64,000 nt of DNA from Cytobacillus suaedae (GCA_014960805.1 CP063163.1:1630001-1694000); one strand, 5' to 3'. Positions 40,310 to 48,950 are shown, numbered from the stretch's first letter. Notes: generated by a model not told the origin, from the sequence alone. Numbers and translations: made by a program.

Positions 40310-43075
40310 GTGAATATGATTGAATACCTTGTGACAGAAGATTTAATTTTGCATTATTTGTTTACTGAATGCAAAGATATGATGTTCATAATTGACAGAC
40401 AAGGAGAAATTCAATTAGTAAATGATGCTAGTCGAACTATTTTGGGACTCACTCCAAAGGAACTAGTTCATTCAAACGTATCAGTACATATTCATCCAGA
40501 CGACTATCACCTATGGGAGGATCATTTGGAATTAAAAGATGAACATCTTCCTGCTTTAAACGTTGAATGTCGATTTAGGCAAGTGGATCAAACATATATA
40601 AAGGTCTTTGCTTGTCTTTCACCTTTATACTTTCAGGAGAAAATCATTGGACTCTTTGTTTACTTTACACCTGACTTAAGTTACCAAAGTCAATATGAAC
40701 ATAAAATACGTGAAACACAGGAGTTATTAAAGGATATTACAGATGAACTGGAGATTGCCATTTGGGCTGCAGATATCTCCAATGGAGAAGTTCTGTATAT
40801 GTCTGAAAATGCCATTAAAGTTTTTGGAGTTTCATATAGAGAATTTTATAACAAACCTGAAGTATGGTTTGAGATTATGCATCAAGAAGATTTAAGGGAC
40901 TCTTTTTTTAAGGAAAGGGAAGCTTCTGTACAAGCAATCAGAAATCGTGAGTATCGAATTTTTACTCCATCTGGTGAGATTCGTTGGATTCGTGAAAAGC
41001 TTAAACCGACTTTCAAAAATGGAAAGTTAACAAGATTAGATGGCTTATCAATGGACATTACAGAACAGAAGAAAACCTATGAACATATTACAAATGTACA
41101 AAGAATGGGTGATGTAGCAAATTGGGAATATAACATCACTACTAACTTAGTCAAGTATTCTCCAGAGCTATGGGAATTGCTAGGAGTACCTTCAGAAGAG
41201 AAAGAAAGTCTAGATGCCAGGGTCTTTTTGGAAAGAATATATCCTGAAGATGTTCCTAAAGTTCGTAATTCCTTTAGAGCAGCACTTATCAAGAATCACC
41301 TTTTTGATGCTGACTTTAGGTTTGATCAACCTAAGGACGGGATAAAGTATTTCTCTGCTCAAGGGTATGTTGTCCGTAATGAAAAGAACGAGCCAGTTGA
41401 ATTAAATGGTGTAATTAAATGCATCACTGAACAAAAGAAAAAAGAAGTCCAGCTTTATAAACTAATTGAGCATTCCTTTGATGTAATCGCCATTGTAAAT
41501 CCTATGGGATACTTTACATATATCAGTTTAAGTGTTGAGACAATACTAGGTTATCATCCTAGTGAAGTGGTAGGTAGGCACTTTTCGGAATTCGTACCTA
41601 ACCTATATCTTGAAACAGCCGTTAGAGACTTTGAACAAGTATTAAAACTTCCTAAAAAGACAGTATTATTTGAAATGCAATTATTACATATTGATGGAAG
41701 TGCAAGAGACACTGAAATTAGTGTAACTAACTTAATAGACGAGTGGGGTATTGAAGGAATTGTTTTAAATTATAGAGACATTACGGAAAAGAAAAAGGCA
41801 GATCGACTAATTAATGACCTGGCTTATCGAGACTCATTAACACGGTTACCAAATCGTGCCTTTGTGACCGAGGTGCTAGAAAAAATCGTTGGCAGTGAAC
41901 AATTTGTACTTATGTTTATTGATTTAGATCGTTTTAAAATTATCAATGATTCAGATGGTCATCCTGTTGGAGATTTAGCTTTACTCGAAATTGCAAATAG
42001 AATGAGGGCTTGTGTAAGGAAAGAAGATATCCTAGCAAGAATAGGTGGAGATGAATTTCTCTGTGTTTTAAAAAAAGCAACCAAAGATGAAACAAAGACT
42101 ATAGCAAAAAGAATTTTATCTGTTTTAGAGCAGCCTATTTCAATTTACGATAAGAACTATTTTGTCACATCTAGTATTGGTATTTCTTTCTCTCCTGAAG
42201 ATGGAATCGATATTGAGACTTTGATTAAAAAAGCGGATACGGCTATGTACGTTGTAAAACATAGTGGGAAAAATAACTTTTTGTTTTTTCACCCAGATAT
42301 GGAAAAAGCGATTCAAAGGCGCTCCACAATTGAGAGAGAGCTAAGAGCATCTCTGAAAGATAAAGATTTTAGAATCTATTATCAACCTAAGTTAAATACT
42401 TCTTCTAATCAAATACAAGGATTTGAGGCACTTATTAGATGGAAGTACCCTCCTGATGTATTTATTCCAATCGCAGAAGAATTAGGACTTATAAACGAAC
42501 TTGGAGCTTGGGTCTTAGGTGAGTCCATTAGGCAACTAAGGGTTTGGCACCAAGCGGGTTATCAGCATTTAGTTTTATGTGTAAATGTTTCTTATCAACA
42601 GTTGAATGATCGAGAGTTTCCAGATCTAGTTAAGAACTGTATTCATGCGGAAGCGATAGAACCGTCATTAATTGAGCTTGAGATAACTGAATCAATGGCC
42701 ATGCAAAATGCTGAATTAACAAAGGATATCTTTTCAAGGTTAAATGATATTGGAGTGAGAATAGCGATTGATGATTTTGGAACCGGTTTTTCTTCGTTAA
42801 GTTACTTGCAGGATTTCACGTTTGATACGTTGAAAATAGACAGGAGTTTTATCGGGAAAATTGGACCATGTTCAAAGACAAATTATATTATTCAAGCCCT
42901 GATTACTTTAGCAGAGGCATTAAATGTCATAGTAGTTGCAGAGGGAGTAGAAACAGAGGAACAGCTTGAGTTTTTAAAAGAGAACAAGTGCGATTTATGG
43001 CAAGGCTACCTTTTCTCTGAACCTCTACCAGTAGATAAAGTCAATATGCTGTTAGAGACTGAAAATAAAAGATAG
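40310..43075 (+). CDS. Multi-PAS GGDEF-EAL protein (c-di-GMP turnover)
   Basis: About 921 residues, no membrane segment. Four PAS units precede the enzyme domains (about 10-125, 140-255, 260-375 and 385-500). GGDEF (about 505-665) has intact RIGGDEF and an RKED inhibitory site five residues before it. EAL (about 675-920) has EALIRW, ELEITESMAMQ, DDFGTGFSSLSYL, KIDRSF and AEGVETEEQL, all catalytic landmarks. The GTG at 40310 is preferred to 40301, which overlaps AAGGTGA; the ATG at 40316 is also possible. It senses cytoplasmic signals and makes or degrades c-di-GMP. Confidence 0.93.
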   Translation: MNMIEYLVTEDLILHYLFTECKDMMFIIDRQGEIQLVNDASRTILGLTPKELVHSNVSVHIHPDDYHLWEDHLELKDEHLPALNVECRFRQVDQTYIKVFACLSPLYFQEKIIGLFVYFTPDLSYQSQYEHKIRETQELLKDITDELEIAIWAADISNGEVLYMSENAIKVFGVSYREFYNKPEVWFEIMHQEDLRDSFFKEREASVQAIRNREYRIFTPSGEIRWIREKLKPTFKNGKLTRLDGLSMDITEQKKTYEHITNVQRMGDVANWEYNITTNLVKYSPELWELLGVPSEEKESLDARVFLERIYPEDVPKVRNSFRAALIKNHLFDADFRFDQPKDGIKYFSAQGYVVRNEKNEPVELNGVIKCITEQKKKEVQLYKLIEHSFDVIAIVNPMGYFTYISLSVETILGYHPSEVVGRHFSEFVPNLYLETAVRDFEQVLKLPKKTVLFEMQLLHIDGSARDTEISVTNLIDEWGIEGIVLNYRDITEKKKADRLINDLAYRDSLTRLPNRAFVTEVLEKIVGSEQFVLMFIDLDRFKIINDSDGHPVGDLALLEIANRMRACVRKEDILARIGGDEFLCVLKKATKDETKTIAKRILSVLEQPISIYDKNYFVTSSIGISFSPEDGIDIETLIKKADTAMYVVKHSGKNNFLFFHPDMEKAIQRRSTIERELRASLKDKDFRIYYQPKLNTSSNQIQGFEALIRWKYPPDVFIPIAEELGLINELGAWVLGESIRQLRVWHQAGYQHLVLCVNVSYQQLNDREFPDLVKNCIHAEAIEPSLIELEITESMAMQNAELTKDIFSRLNDIGVRIAIDDFGTGFSSLSYLQDFTFDTLKIDRSFIGKIGPCSKTNYIIQALITLAEALNVIVVAEGVETEEQLEFLKENKCDLWQGYLFSEPLPVDKVNMLLETENKR

Positions 43076-43108
43076 GAAGGACGAATTTGAAATTCGCTCC
43101 TTCTTATT
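43073..43108 (+). terminator. Terminator after the GGDEF-EAL gene
   Basis: AAGGACGAATTT pairs with AAATTCGCTCCTT imperfectly, followed by CTTATTATTGTGTTTT. Confidence 0.6.
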
Positions 43109-43209
43109 ATTGTGTTTTGAAAATCAAAAAGTAAGTTGAGAGTAACTAATCTTTAATCGTCCATCTCGAGTGCATAGGTTATTTGGCTTGTCAGGGCTAA
43201 TCAAGGGTG

Positions 43210-43781
43210 AATTTGAACTCGTTTAGCGTACTACTAGGCTAACCTGTCCGAATAGACGCTGGATTCAGACTCGTTAAGCGGACTACTAGGTAAACCTGTA
43301 CGAATAACCTAAGGATTCAGACTCGTTCAGTTGACGACTAGAACAACGAGTCCGAATAACCTATAAATTCGGACGCTTTAAGCGGAATACAAGAACAACG
43401 AGTCCGAATAACCTAAGGATTTAGACTCGTTCAGTTGACGACTAGAACAACGAGTCCGAATAACCTAAGGATTCGGACGCTTTAAGCGGAATACAAGAAC
43501 AACGAGTCCGAATACCCTAAGGATTCAGACTCGTTAAACAGACGACTAGAACAACGAGTCCGAATAACCTATGAATTCGGACTCGTTAAGCGGACTACAA
43601 GGTCAACCAGTCCGAATAGACGCTGGATTTAGACATGTTAAGCGGACTACAAGGTCAACGAGTCCGAATACCCTAAGGATTCTGACACGTTAATTGAACT
43701 ACAAGGTCAACCAGTCCGCATACCCTTTGCATTCAGACACGTTAAGAGGATTACTAGCTCAACCTACAATAACCTTGGGCT
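43210..43781. repeat. Tandem array of eleven 52-bp hairpin-forming units
   Basis: Equivalent positions recur exactly every 52 bases: 43210, 43262, 43314, 43366, 43418, 43470, 43522, 43574, 43626, 43678 and 43730. The best unit has inverted arms ATTCGGACTCGTT and AACGAGTCCGAAT around a 16-18-base loop, then a CCTAAGG spacer. Units differ by scattered substitutions but not by indels. The array lies between convergent genes and encodes nothing obvious. Confidence 0.92.
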
Positions 43782-43790
43782 ATTATTTGT

Positions 43791-44501
43791 CTAGTTCGGT
43801 TGCTTTGGTTGATAATTTAACTCCCAAAATAATTCCTTCAGTTCTTTATTGGTAAGATCCCTCCACTGTCCCCTAGGAAGATCTTTCAAATGGATATTCA
43901 TGATTCTAGTACGTTCTAATTTTCGAACGTTATAACCTAGCGCTGTACACATTCGTCTGATTTGGCGATTTAAGCCTTGCATTAAGATGATTTTAAAAAC
44001 ATATTTTGATAACTGTGTTACTTTGCAGGGTAAGGTTTTGGTGTCTAAAATTTCTACACCTTGAGACATTTGCTTTAGAAACTCAGGTGTTACTGGCTTG
44101 TCTACTGTTACAATGTATTCTTTTTCATGCTTATTTTCAGCACGAAGGATTTCATTTACGATATCTCCGTCATTTGTAAGTAAGATAAGGCCTTCGGATT
44201 CCTTATCAAGCCTTCCAATATGGAATATTCTTTGGGGGTGATTTACAAAATCAATAATATTCCCTTTGATATGGCGTTCAGTTGTGCTTGTTATACCAGC
44301 TGGCTTGTTTAATGCAATATAAACATATTCTTCGGTAAGTTTGACGGGTTTTCCATCAACACGAACGTCATCGCCATCCTCAACTCTGCTCCCTAATTCA
44401 GCCGTTTCTCCATTGATTGTAATTCTTCCTGCTGCGATCCACTTGTCTGCTTCGCGTCTAGATGTAATTCCAGACTCACTAAGATATTTATTAATTCTCA
44501 C
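43791..44501 (-). CDS. rluF: 23S rRNA pseudouridine synthase RluF-type
   Basis: About 236 residues; a GTG start at 44501 gives [11 protein letters not shown], the usual beginning. An S4 domain (1-60) is followed by a pseudouridine synthase domain with [19 protein letters not shown] (catalytic Asp) and [27 protein letters not shown]. The [11 protein letters not shown] and INIH-type ending fit RluF (23S U2604 in E. coli) rather than RsuA. Confidence 0.9.
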   Translation of the reverse strand: MRINKYLSESGITSRREADKWIAAGRITINGETAELGSRVEDGDDVRVDGKPVKLTEEYVYIALNKPAGITSTTERHIKGNIIDFVNHPQRIFHIGRLDKESEGLILLTNDGDIVNEILRAENKHEKEYIVTVDKPVTPEFLKQMSQGVEILDTKTLPCKVTQLSKYVFKIILMQGLNRQIRRMCTALGYNVRKLERTRIMNIHLKDLPRGQWRDLTNKELKELFWELNYQPKQPN

Positions 44502-44671
44502 TATGTAACACACCTTCTAGGTTTTAGTTAATGTTATAAAGATACCGTAAAAGAGGCTTACTATTCAAGAGTTCAACCTAACTCGCGATAACATTTTCTC
44601 TATTTGTTGTTACAAATAAAGGAAAAAAGGTACTATGTAGTTAATACAATGGGGAAAAGGAGATGACATAG

Positions 44672-44950
44672 ATGTTTTTTAAGAATATTGACAATAAAGC
44701 AAGATTGTACTTAATTTCTGCTTTTTGTGTGTATGTATTTAGTTTTATTTCCGCATTTTCTATTGGTTTAATAACAGTTAGTATTGCATTTATTTTACTA
44801 GCATTAGGTATTGCTACTGTATTTAAGTGGAATAAAAAACCATGGCAATCTTTTATGATTGGGCTAATTGGATTTTGTACGTGGCTCATCCTGTTTAGAA
44901 CGATTGATGATGTTTATATTTTTTATCCTCTAGCCAAGTTGTTTAGTTAA
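44672..44950 (+). CDS. Hypothetical membrane protein (92 aa)
   Basis: Three predicted membrane helices; GGAGATG lies ten bases upstream of the ATG. Positively charged N-terminus (MFFKNIDNKARLY). No family is recognised. The 180 bases downstream hold no visible gene or hairpin. Confidence 0.6.
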   Translation: MFFKNIDNKARLYLISAFCVYVFSFISAFSIGLITVSIAFILLALGIATVFKWNKKPWQSFMIGLIGFCTWLILFRTIDDVYIFYPLAKLFS

Positions 44951-45130
44951 ATCGTATTTAGAGGAGGAGACCAAAAAAGATAACTTTTCTAGGTTAGAAA
45001 TCAGGAAATCATTTTTAAAAAAAGTGAGAGGTTCCAACGTTTTGTAATCTGTAAATTTAATTAAAATAACATACTCTCTAGAGGTACAGGAAATACTGAA
45101 TGTAACTATGCAAAGTAGGTGTAACAAGCA

Positions 45131-46147
45131 ATGGGAGACAAGTTAAAAGTTAGACTAACCTCTGCAGAAATGGCGACATTGTGGTCACAGTATTTTAATG
45201 ATTCTCTATCTATATGTGTTCAGCGTTATTTCTTAGAAAAGGTTGAGGACGAGGAAGTACGTCCTGTAATTGAATTTACATTACAATCAGCTGAAAAACA
45301 TGTTGCTTTCTTGGGTGAATTATTTGAATCAGAAAATTTTCCGGTACCGATTGGTTTTACAGAAGAGGATGTGGATGTAACAGCCCCAAGACTCTTCTCA
45401 GATTCATTTGTTCTTATGTATTTACGTCAAATGTCAATCCTTGCAATGACCGCAAGTAGTGCTGCACTTGGGATTGTAACTAGAGAGGACATCGTAGATT
45501 TTCATAAGTCCGTTTTTAAAGCAGCTGTTAAACTACAGGACATGGCAAGAGACATTATGCTAAAACAAGGAACTTACATTAGGCCACCTTATATATCTAA
45601 ACCGGAAAAGGTAGATTTTATTAAAAAACAATCTTTTTTAACAGGTTTTTTGGGTGAAAAAAGACCACTTACTGCCATTGAAATAACCCATCTATTTTTA
45701 AACATACAAACAAATACCATTGGAAAAGCATTAATGGTTGGCTTTGCTCAGGTAGCTTCGCGCGAAGAAGTAAAAGATTATCTTATAAGAGGAAAACGTA
45801 TCGCACAAAAACATATTGAGAACTTTAATGATTTTCTTTTAAAGGAAGATTTACCTGCACCGATGACATGGGACTCGGATGTGACTAGTACGACCCAAAA
45901 GGTTTTTTCAGATAAGCTAATCATGTTTCACGTTTCAGGGATGATTGCTGCAGGGATAGGAAACTACGGAATGGCACTAGGAGCAAGCCCTCGTCGGGAC
46001 CTGGGTGCGAAATATGCATCACTAATCCCGGAGATTACCTTATATGCGGAAGACGGTGCAAATATTATGATTAACGAGGGGTGGATGGAAGAACCCCCGC
46101 AAAATATTGACCGAGATCATTTAGCGAAAGGGAAAAGAACCTTTTAA
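45131..46147 (+). CDS. DUF3231-family protein
   Basis: The 338-residue protein is a tandem pair of about 165-residue helical bundles (LTSAEMATLWSQYFNDSLSI... and LTAIEITHLFLNIQTNTIGK...), each with EKHVAF/QKHIENF and a late LFSDSFVLMYL/VFSDKLIMFHV segment. This is the DUF3231 layout, ferritin-like and related to spore-coat CotF-type proteins. No metal ligands are obvious. A spore-associated role is an inference. Confidence 0.9.
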   Translation: MGDKLKVRLTSAEMATLWSQYFNDSLSICVQRYFLEKVEDEEVRPVIEFTLQSAEKHVAFLGELFESENFPVPIGFTEEDVDVTAPRLFSDSFVLMYLRQMSILAMTASSAALGIVTREDIVDFHKSVFKAAVKLQDMARDIMLKQGTYIRPPYISKPEKVDFIKKQSFLTGFLGEKRPLTAIEITHLFLNIQTNTIGKALMVGFAQVASREEVKDYLIRGKRIAQKHIENFNDFLLKEDLPAPMTWDSDVTSTTQKVFSDKLIMFHVSGMIAAGIGNYGMALGASPRRDLGAKYASLIPEITLYAEDGANIMINEGWMEEPPQNIDRDHLAKGKRTF

Positions 46148-46165
46148 TATCAGGCCTTTGTATTG

Positions 46166-46199
46166 AAAAGTCCTACATCATCGTGATGTAGGACTTTCT
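46166..46199. terminator. Bidirectional terminator, DUF3231/CaCA genes
   Basis: AAAGTCCTACATCA and TGATGTAGGACTTT around a three-base loop. Confidence 0.9.
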
Positions 46200-46202
46200 C
46201 TT

Positions 46203-47159
46203 TTAATTCCTCAATATTATATAAACCATGTAAGCAACATACGAAGCGGCTAAGATAAATCCCTCTGATTTTGCAATTTTGAATTGAGACTTTGAAAAGA
46301 CGAGTAGTACAACAGTTAAGAGAATCATAAGGATGATATCAATGAATATTTCGTCAATCACGGCAAGTGGTGAGATAAGTGAAGAGGCACCTAGAACAAA
46401 AAGAATGTTAAAGATGTTACTACCAACAATGTTCCCTAGAGCAATTTCACTTTGTTTTTTTATTGCGGCAGTTATTGAAGTAATTAATTCTGGAAGTGAT
46501 GTTCCTACTGCGACAATTGTAAGACCAACTAGCGTTTGACTCATTCCAAAGGAAAAAGCAATTTCTGTAGCACTATCAACAACGAGATCTCCACCAAAGA
46601 TGATAGCTGCTAGCCCTCCAACTGTAAAAAGAATATATTTTCCCATAGGACCTTTCTTTTCAGTAGGAGTAGTATCTGAACGTGATTCACGGTTATTTCG
46701 GGCAACCTCAAAGATATAATATAAAAAAACTGCGAAAATAAGTAAGAATACCAGTCCATCACTTCTAGTAATTAAGTTCTCGTTAAACCCTTGTAATGTA
46801 ATATCTGCGACGAGTACTAAAAGGGTAACGCTAGCTAATAAAGTAAATGGAATCTCTTTACGGATTGTTGTACTTTCAACCTTTAAAGGATTAATCATAG
46901 CTGTAATCCCTACGACAAGCGTAATATTAAAAATATTGCTTCCTACTACGTTCCCAATTGCGACTCCAGCATTTCCATCAAGAGCTGCAAGGATACTTAC
47001 TGTTGCTTCAGGAGAACTGGTACCAAATGCAACAATAGTCAAGCCGATTAATAGTGGGGATATCTTTAGCATTGCTGCTATCGTAGAAGAACCTTCTACA
47101 AAGTAGTCAGCCCCCTTAATTAATAATGCAAATCCAACTAATAAAAGAACATATGTCAT
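46203..47159 (-). CDS. Calcium/sodium antiporter family protein (CaCA, YrbG-like)
   Basis: About 318 residues; the ATG at 47159 lies nine bases after GAGG. Ten or so membrane helices in two inverted repeats carry the alpha motifs LTIVAFGTSSPEATVSILAAL with AIGNVVGSNIFNI, and LTIVAVGTSLPELITSITAA with ALGNIVGSNIFNI. It exchanges Ca2+ (possibly other divalent cations) for Na+ or H+. It is divergent from an Mn2+ riboswitch, but the riboswitch reads away from it. Confidence 0.93.
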   Translation of the reverse strand: MTYVLLLVGFALLIKGADYFVEGSSTIAAMLKISPLLIGLTIVAFGTSSPEATVSILAALDGNAGVAIGNVVGSNIFNITLVVGITAMINPLKVESTTIRKEIPFTLLASVTLLVLVADITLQGFNENLITRSDGLVFLLIFAVFLYYIFEVARNNRESRSDTTPTEKKGPMGKYILFTVGGLAAIIFGGDLVVDSATEIAFSFGMSQTLVGLTIVAVGTSLPELITSITAAIKKQSEIALGNIVGSNIFNILFVLGASSLISPLAVIDEIFIDIILMILLTVVLLVFSKSQFKIAKSEGFILAASYVAYMVYIILRN

Positions 47160-47282
47160 TTGCATGTACCTCATTTCTACAGACTATTTTTATCTTTCCC
47201 TATATTAACAAAGATACCCATTTTCTTCTAACAGAATTACTTCGTTTTTTCTCAATTGATTAAATTGTCTAACAAATAGTGA

Positions 47283-47311
47283 TTGACAGTTATCAACAAT
47301 TCTTATATTAT
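47283..47311 (+). promoter_or_regulatory. Sigma-A-type promoter of the Mn2+ riboswitch transcript
   Basis: TTGACA (47283-47288), 17-base spacer, TATTAT (47306-47311). Predicted start near 47318, about 20 bases before the aptamer. Confidence 0.8.
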
Positions 47312-47338
47312 TAATGCATACAGTTGAATAAGTTCTCC

Positions 47339-47434
47339 TAAAGGGGAGTAGCTTTAACAACAAAGTCGTCATTTCGGAGCTAACAGGCTCTCGGCTTTGT
47401 TGGCAACCTTAACGTTGTTAGCAAGACCTTTACC
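47339..47434 (+). promoter_or_regulatory. Mn2+ riboswitch (yybP-ykoY family)
   Basis: Conserved blocks in order: AAAGGGGAGTAGC, AACAAAGTCGTCATTTCGG, a variable hairpin (GAGC/GCTC), CGGCTTTGTTGGCAAC, then TTAGCAAGACCTTTACC. P1 is AAAGG with CCTTT. Mn2+ binding normally stabilises P1 and turns the gene on. The genes downstream encode Spo0E-like, FbpB-like and Spo0M-like proteins, not the usual exporters. Confidence 0.93.
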
Positions 47435-47455
47435 AAATAGGTAAGGGTCTTTATG
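47422..47455 (+). terminator. First expression-platform hairpin of the Mn2+ riboswitch
   Basis: AAGACCTTTACC pairs with GGTAAGGGTCTT; its 5' arm is the 3' strand of P1. The T tract is interrupted. Confidence 0.8.
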
Positions 47456-47460
47456 TATTT

Positions 47461-47500
47461 AAAGACCTTTACCATAATCGGTAAAGGTTTTTATTATTTT
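47461..47500 (+). terminator. Second hairpin, duplicate of the first
   Basis: AAAGACCTTTACC pairs with GGTAAAGGTTTTT and is followed by ATTATTTT. It repeats the sequence of the first hairpin's 5' arm. Confidence 0.8.
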
Positions 47501-47522
47501 AACTGGAAATGGGGGTTAGCTC

Positions 47523-47756
47523 ATGAAGAATTCTCAAATCTTACTAAATGAATTTCAGGACGAAAAAGATAAACTTACGAGCTTAGTTCAAACCAACGGA
47601 TTAAATTGTGAAGAGACGATAAAACAAAGCCAGAGATTAGATGAACTAATCCTAACACTACAATTATCATTGAAAGGGGAATATCAAAATGAGAAAAATG
47701 AAATTATCTTTACAAGACCTATTAAAGAAAAACAAAGAAGAACTTCTAAAAGATAA
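47523..47756 (+). CDS. Spo0E-family aspartyl-phosphate phosphatase
   Basis: A 77-residue protein. The Spo0E signature S-x-x-L-D appears in QSQRLDELILTLQLSLKG at about 38-55, preceded by an LxxEFQDEKDKL helix. Family members dephosphorylate Spo0A~P and delay sporulation. The gene is first behind the Mn2+ riboswitch. Its last 68 bases overlap the FbpB-like gene in another frame, and its C-terminus (RPIKEKQRRTSKR) is unusually basic. Confidence 0.82.
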   Translation: MKNSQILLNEFQDEKDKLTSLVQTNGLNCEETIKQSQRLDELILTLQLSLKGEYQNEKNEIIFTRPIKEKQRRTSKR

Positions 47757-47823
47757 AAATGAACTAGAAAGAATTGAAAAGCGCATTGATGATAAATATA
47801 GTAAAATTATTAGTACTAATTAA
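47689..47823 (+). CDS. FbpB-like small basic protein (44 aa)
   Basis: A 44-residue protein starting MRKMKLSLQDLLKKNKEELL and continuing KNELERIEKRIDDKYSK, the pattern of Fur-regulated basic protein B. FbpB in B. subtilis helps an sRNA repress iron-rich enzymes. AAAGGGGA lies seven bases upstream of the ATG, inside the Spo0E-like gene. The stop overlaps the ribosome site of the next gene. Translation from both overlapping frames is likely. Confidence 0.75.
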   Translation: MRKMKLSLQDLLKKNKEELLKDKNELERIEKRIDDKYSKIISTN

Positions 47824-47840
47824 GGAGGGGGAGGGGAGAG

Positions 47841-48230
47841 TTGATATTAAGAAAATATTTATCACTTTTAGGAATTGGTTCCGCACGTATAGATCTTATT
47901 TTGCCGAAAGAAAAATACAGACGTGGGGAAGATATAAATGGACACTTTCTTATTCATGGTGGAACAATTGAGCAGAAAATTAGACGAATCGATTGTGATC
48001 TAGTTATGTTAAATGAAGTATCAGGGGAAGAAAAGCTTATTGATTCTACTACAGTCCTAACTTCGAAGAAAATTGATTCGGATGAGTCAAATGAAATGGC
48101 CTTCACCTTTTCCTTACCTGAGGACATCCCTGTGAGTTCTGAAGCGGTTTCCTACCGATTTAAAACAAGGTTAACTTTTAACGAAGGTGTCGAGAGTAAA
48201 GATCAGGATCGTATTCTAGTTACTGAGTAG
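47841..48230 (+). CDS. Spo0M-like arrestin-fold protein, half length
   Basis: The 129-residue protein starts at TTG behind AAGGAGGGGG. It matches the N-terminal arrestin-like lobe of Spo0M: LSLLGIGSARIDLILPKEKYRRGEDINGHFLIHGGTIEQKI and FSLPEDIPVSSEAVSYRFKTRL. B. subtilis Spo0M has about 258 residues in two lobes; the second lobe is absent and the frame ends cleanly before a terminator. It may be a genuine single-lobe form or a truncation. Confidence 0.82.
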   Translation: MILRKYLSLLGIGSARIDLILPKEKYRRGEDINGHFLIHGGTIEQKIRRIDCDLVMLNEVSGEEKLIDSTTVLTSKKIDSDESNEMAFTFSLPEDIPVSSEAVSYRFKTRLTFNEGVESKDQDRILVTE

Positions 48231-48276
48231 GAGCCCTCTCGTAAAAATAAGAGAGTCAATGGCTCTTTTATTTTTT
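48231..48276 (+). terminator. Terminator after the Spo0M-like gene
   Basis: GAGCC/GGCTC outer stem with a CTCT/AGAG inner stem, followed by TTTTATTTTTT. Confidence 0.8.
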
Positions 48277-48320
48277 ATCTGATGATATACCTTGGGTATA
48301 TAAGGGGGAGTTAAATAGCC

Positions 48321-48707
48321 ATGTATAAAAAATTTCTATTCATTATACCTATCGTTCTTGTAGTCGTTTATGTAGGGATTAATATGATTAATTCAAAAGA
48401 AATCGTTTCCATTACTACTGAAGAACTAGCAGAAAAGCTTGATTCTAGTACTGAGAATGTTGTATTTATTGATGTACGTGAAGTGGATGAATTCCAGGCA
48501 AAACATGTTGAAGGGATGATAAATGTACCTCTAAGTACATTAAAAGAGAACTATAATCAAATTCCGATAGATTCAGAGGTTGTTTTGTTTTGTAGAAGTG
48601 GAAATAGAAGTATGCAAGCTGCTAAAATTCTCCAAGACCTTGGATATAACAAAATCATCAATGTTGAAGGTGGAATAATGAGTTGGACAGGACCGACTGT
48701 GAACTAA
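48321..48707 (+). CDS. Membrane-anchored rhodanese-like protein
   Basis: A 128-residue protein with an N-terminal membrane anchor (FLFIIPIVLVVVYVGINM) and an external rhodanese domain: VFIDVREVDEFQAKHVEGMINVPL and the active-site loop VLFCRSGNRSMQAA (catalytic Cys). It probably transfers sulfur or acts as a thiol-dependent protein at the outer face of the membrane. GGGGGAG precedes the ATG. Confidence 0.9.
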   Translation: MYKKFLFIIPIVLVVVYVGINMINSKEIVSITTEELAEKLDSSTENVVFIDVREVDEFQAKHVEGMINVPLSTLKENYNQIPIDSEVVLFCRSGNRSMQAAKILQDLGYNKIINVEGGIMSWTGPTVN

Positions 48708-48776
48708 AGAATTATTTGTAGACATTCACAATTTATTCCATTATAGTGAAAATAGAAGCTAGTAGAGGGGTTGTTT

Positions 48777-48950
48777 ATGCACAGAGATTCTAACTGTTTT
48801 TTTGATGAAGGAAAAGAAAAGTACCCACATTTAAGGTGCTTTATTTACCTGTTCACAAAAAGTTAGGATACACTGTCATATACAACTAATCGATCGGAAT
48901 TTATGAATCCATTAGACCGTAAAGACAGTGTGTTCTTTCGGTCTATTTTT
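48777..48950 (+). promoter_or_regulatory. Possible leader-peptide attenuator before the double GNAT gene
   Basis: A 29-codon frame (48777-48866, start MHRDSNCFFDEGK) sits behind GAGGGG. Just after it, ACACTGTC (48870-48877) is complementary to GACAGTGT (48924-48931), which lies in the loop of a terminator: TAGACCG (48913-48919) with CGGTCTA (48939-48945), then TTTTT. Alternative pairing of these elements would fit attenuation. The peptide itself is not recognised. Confidence 0.4.

Noticed and set aside
43210-43781. CRISPR array
   Set aside because: The whole 52-bp unit is repeated with scattered changes; there are no unique spacers of constant length between identical repeats and no cas genes.
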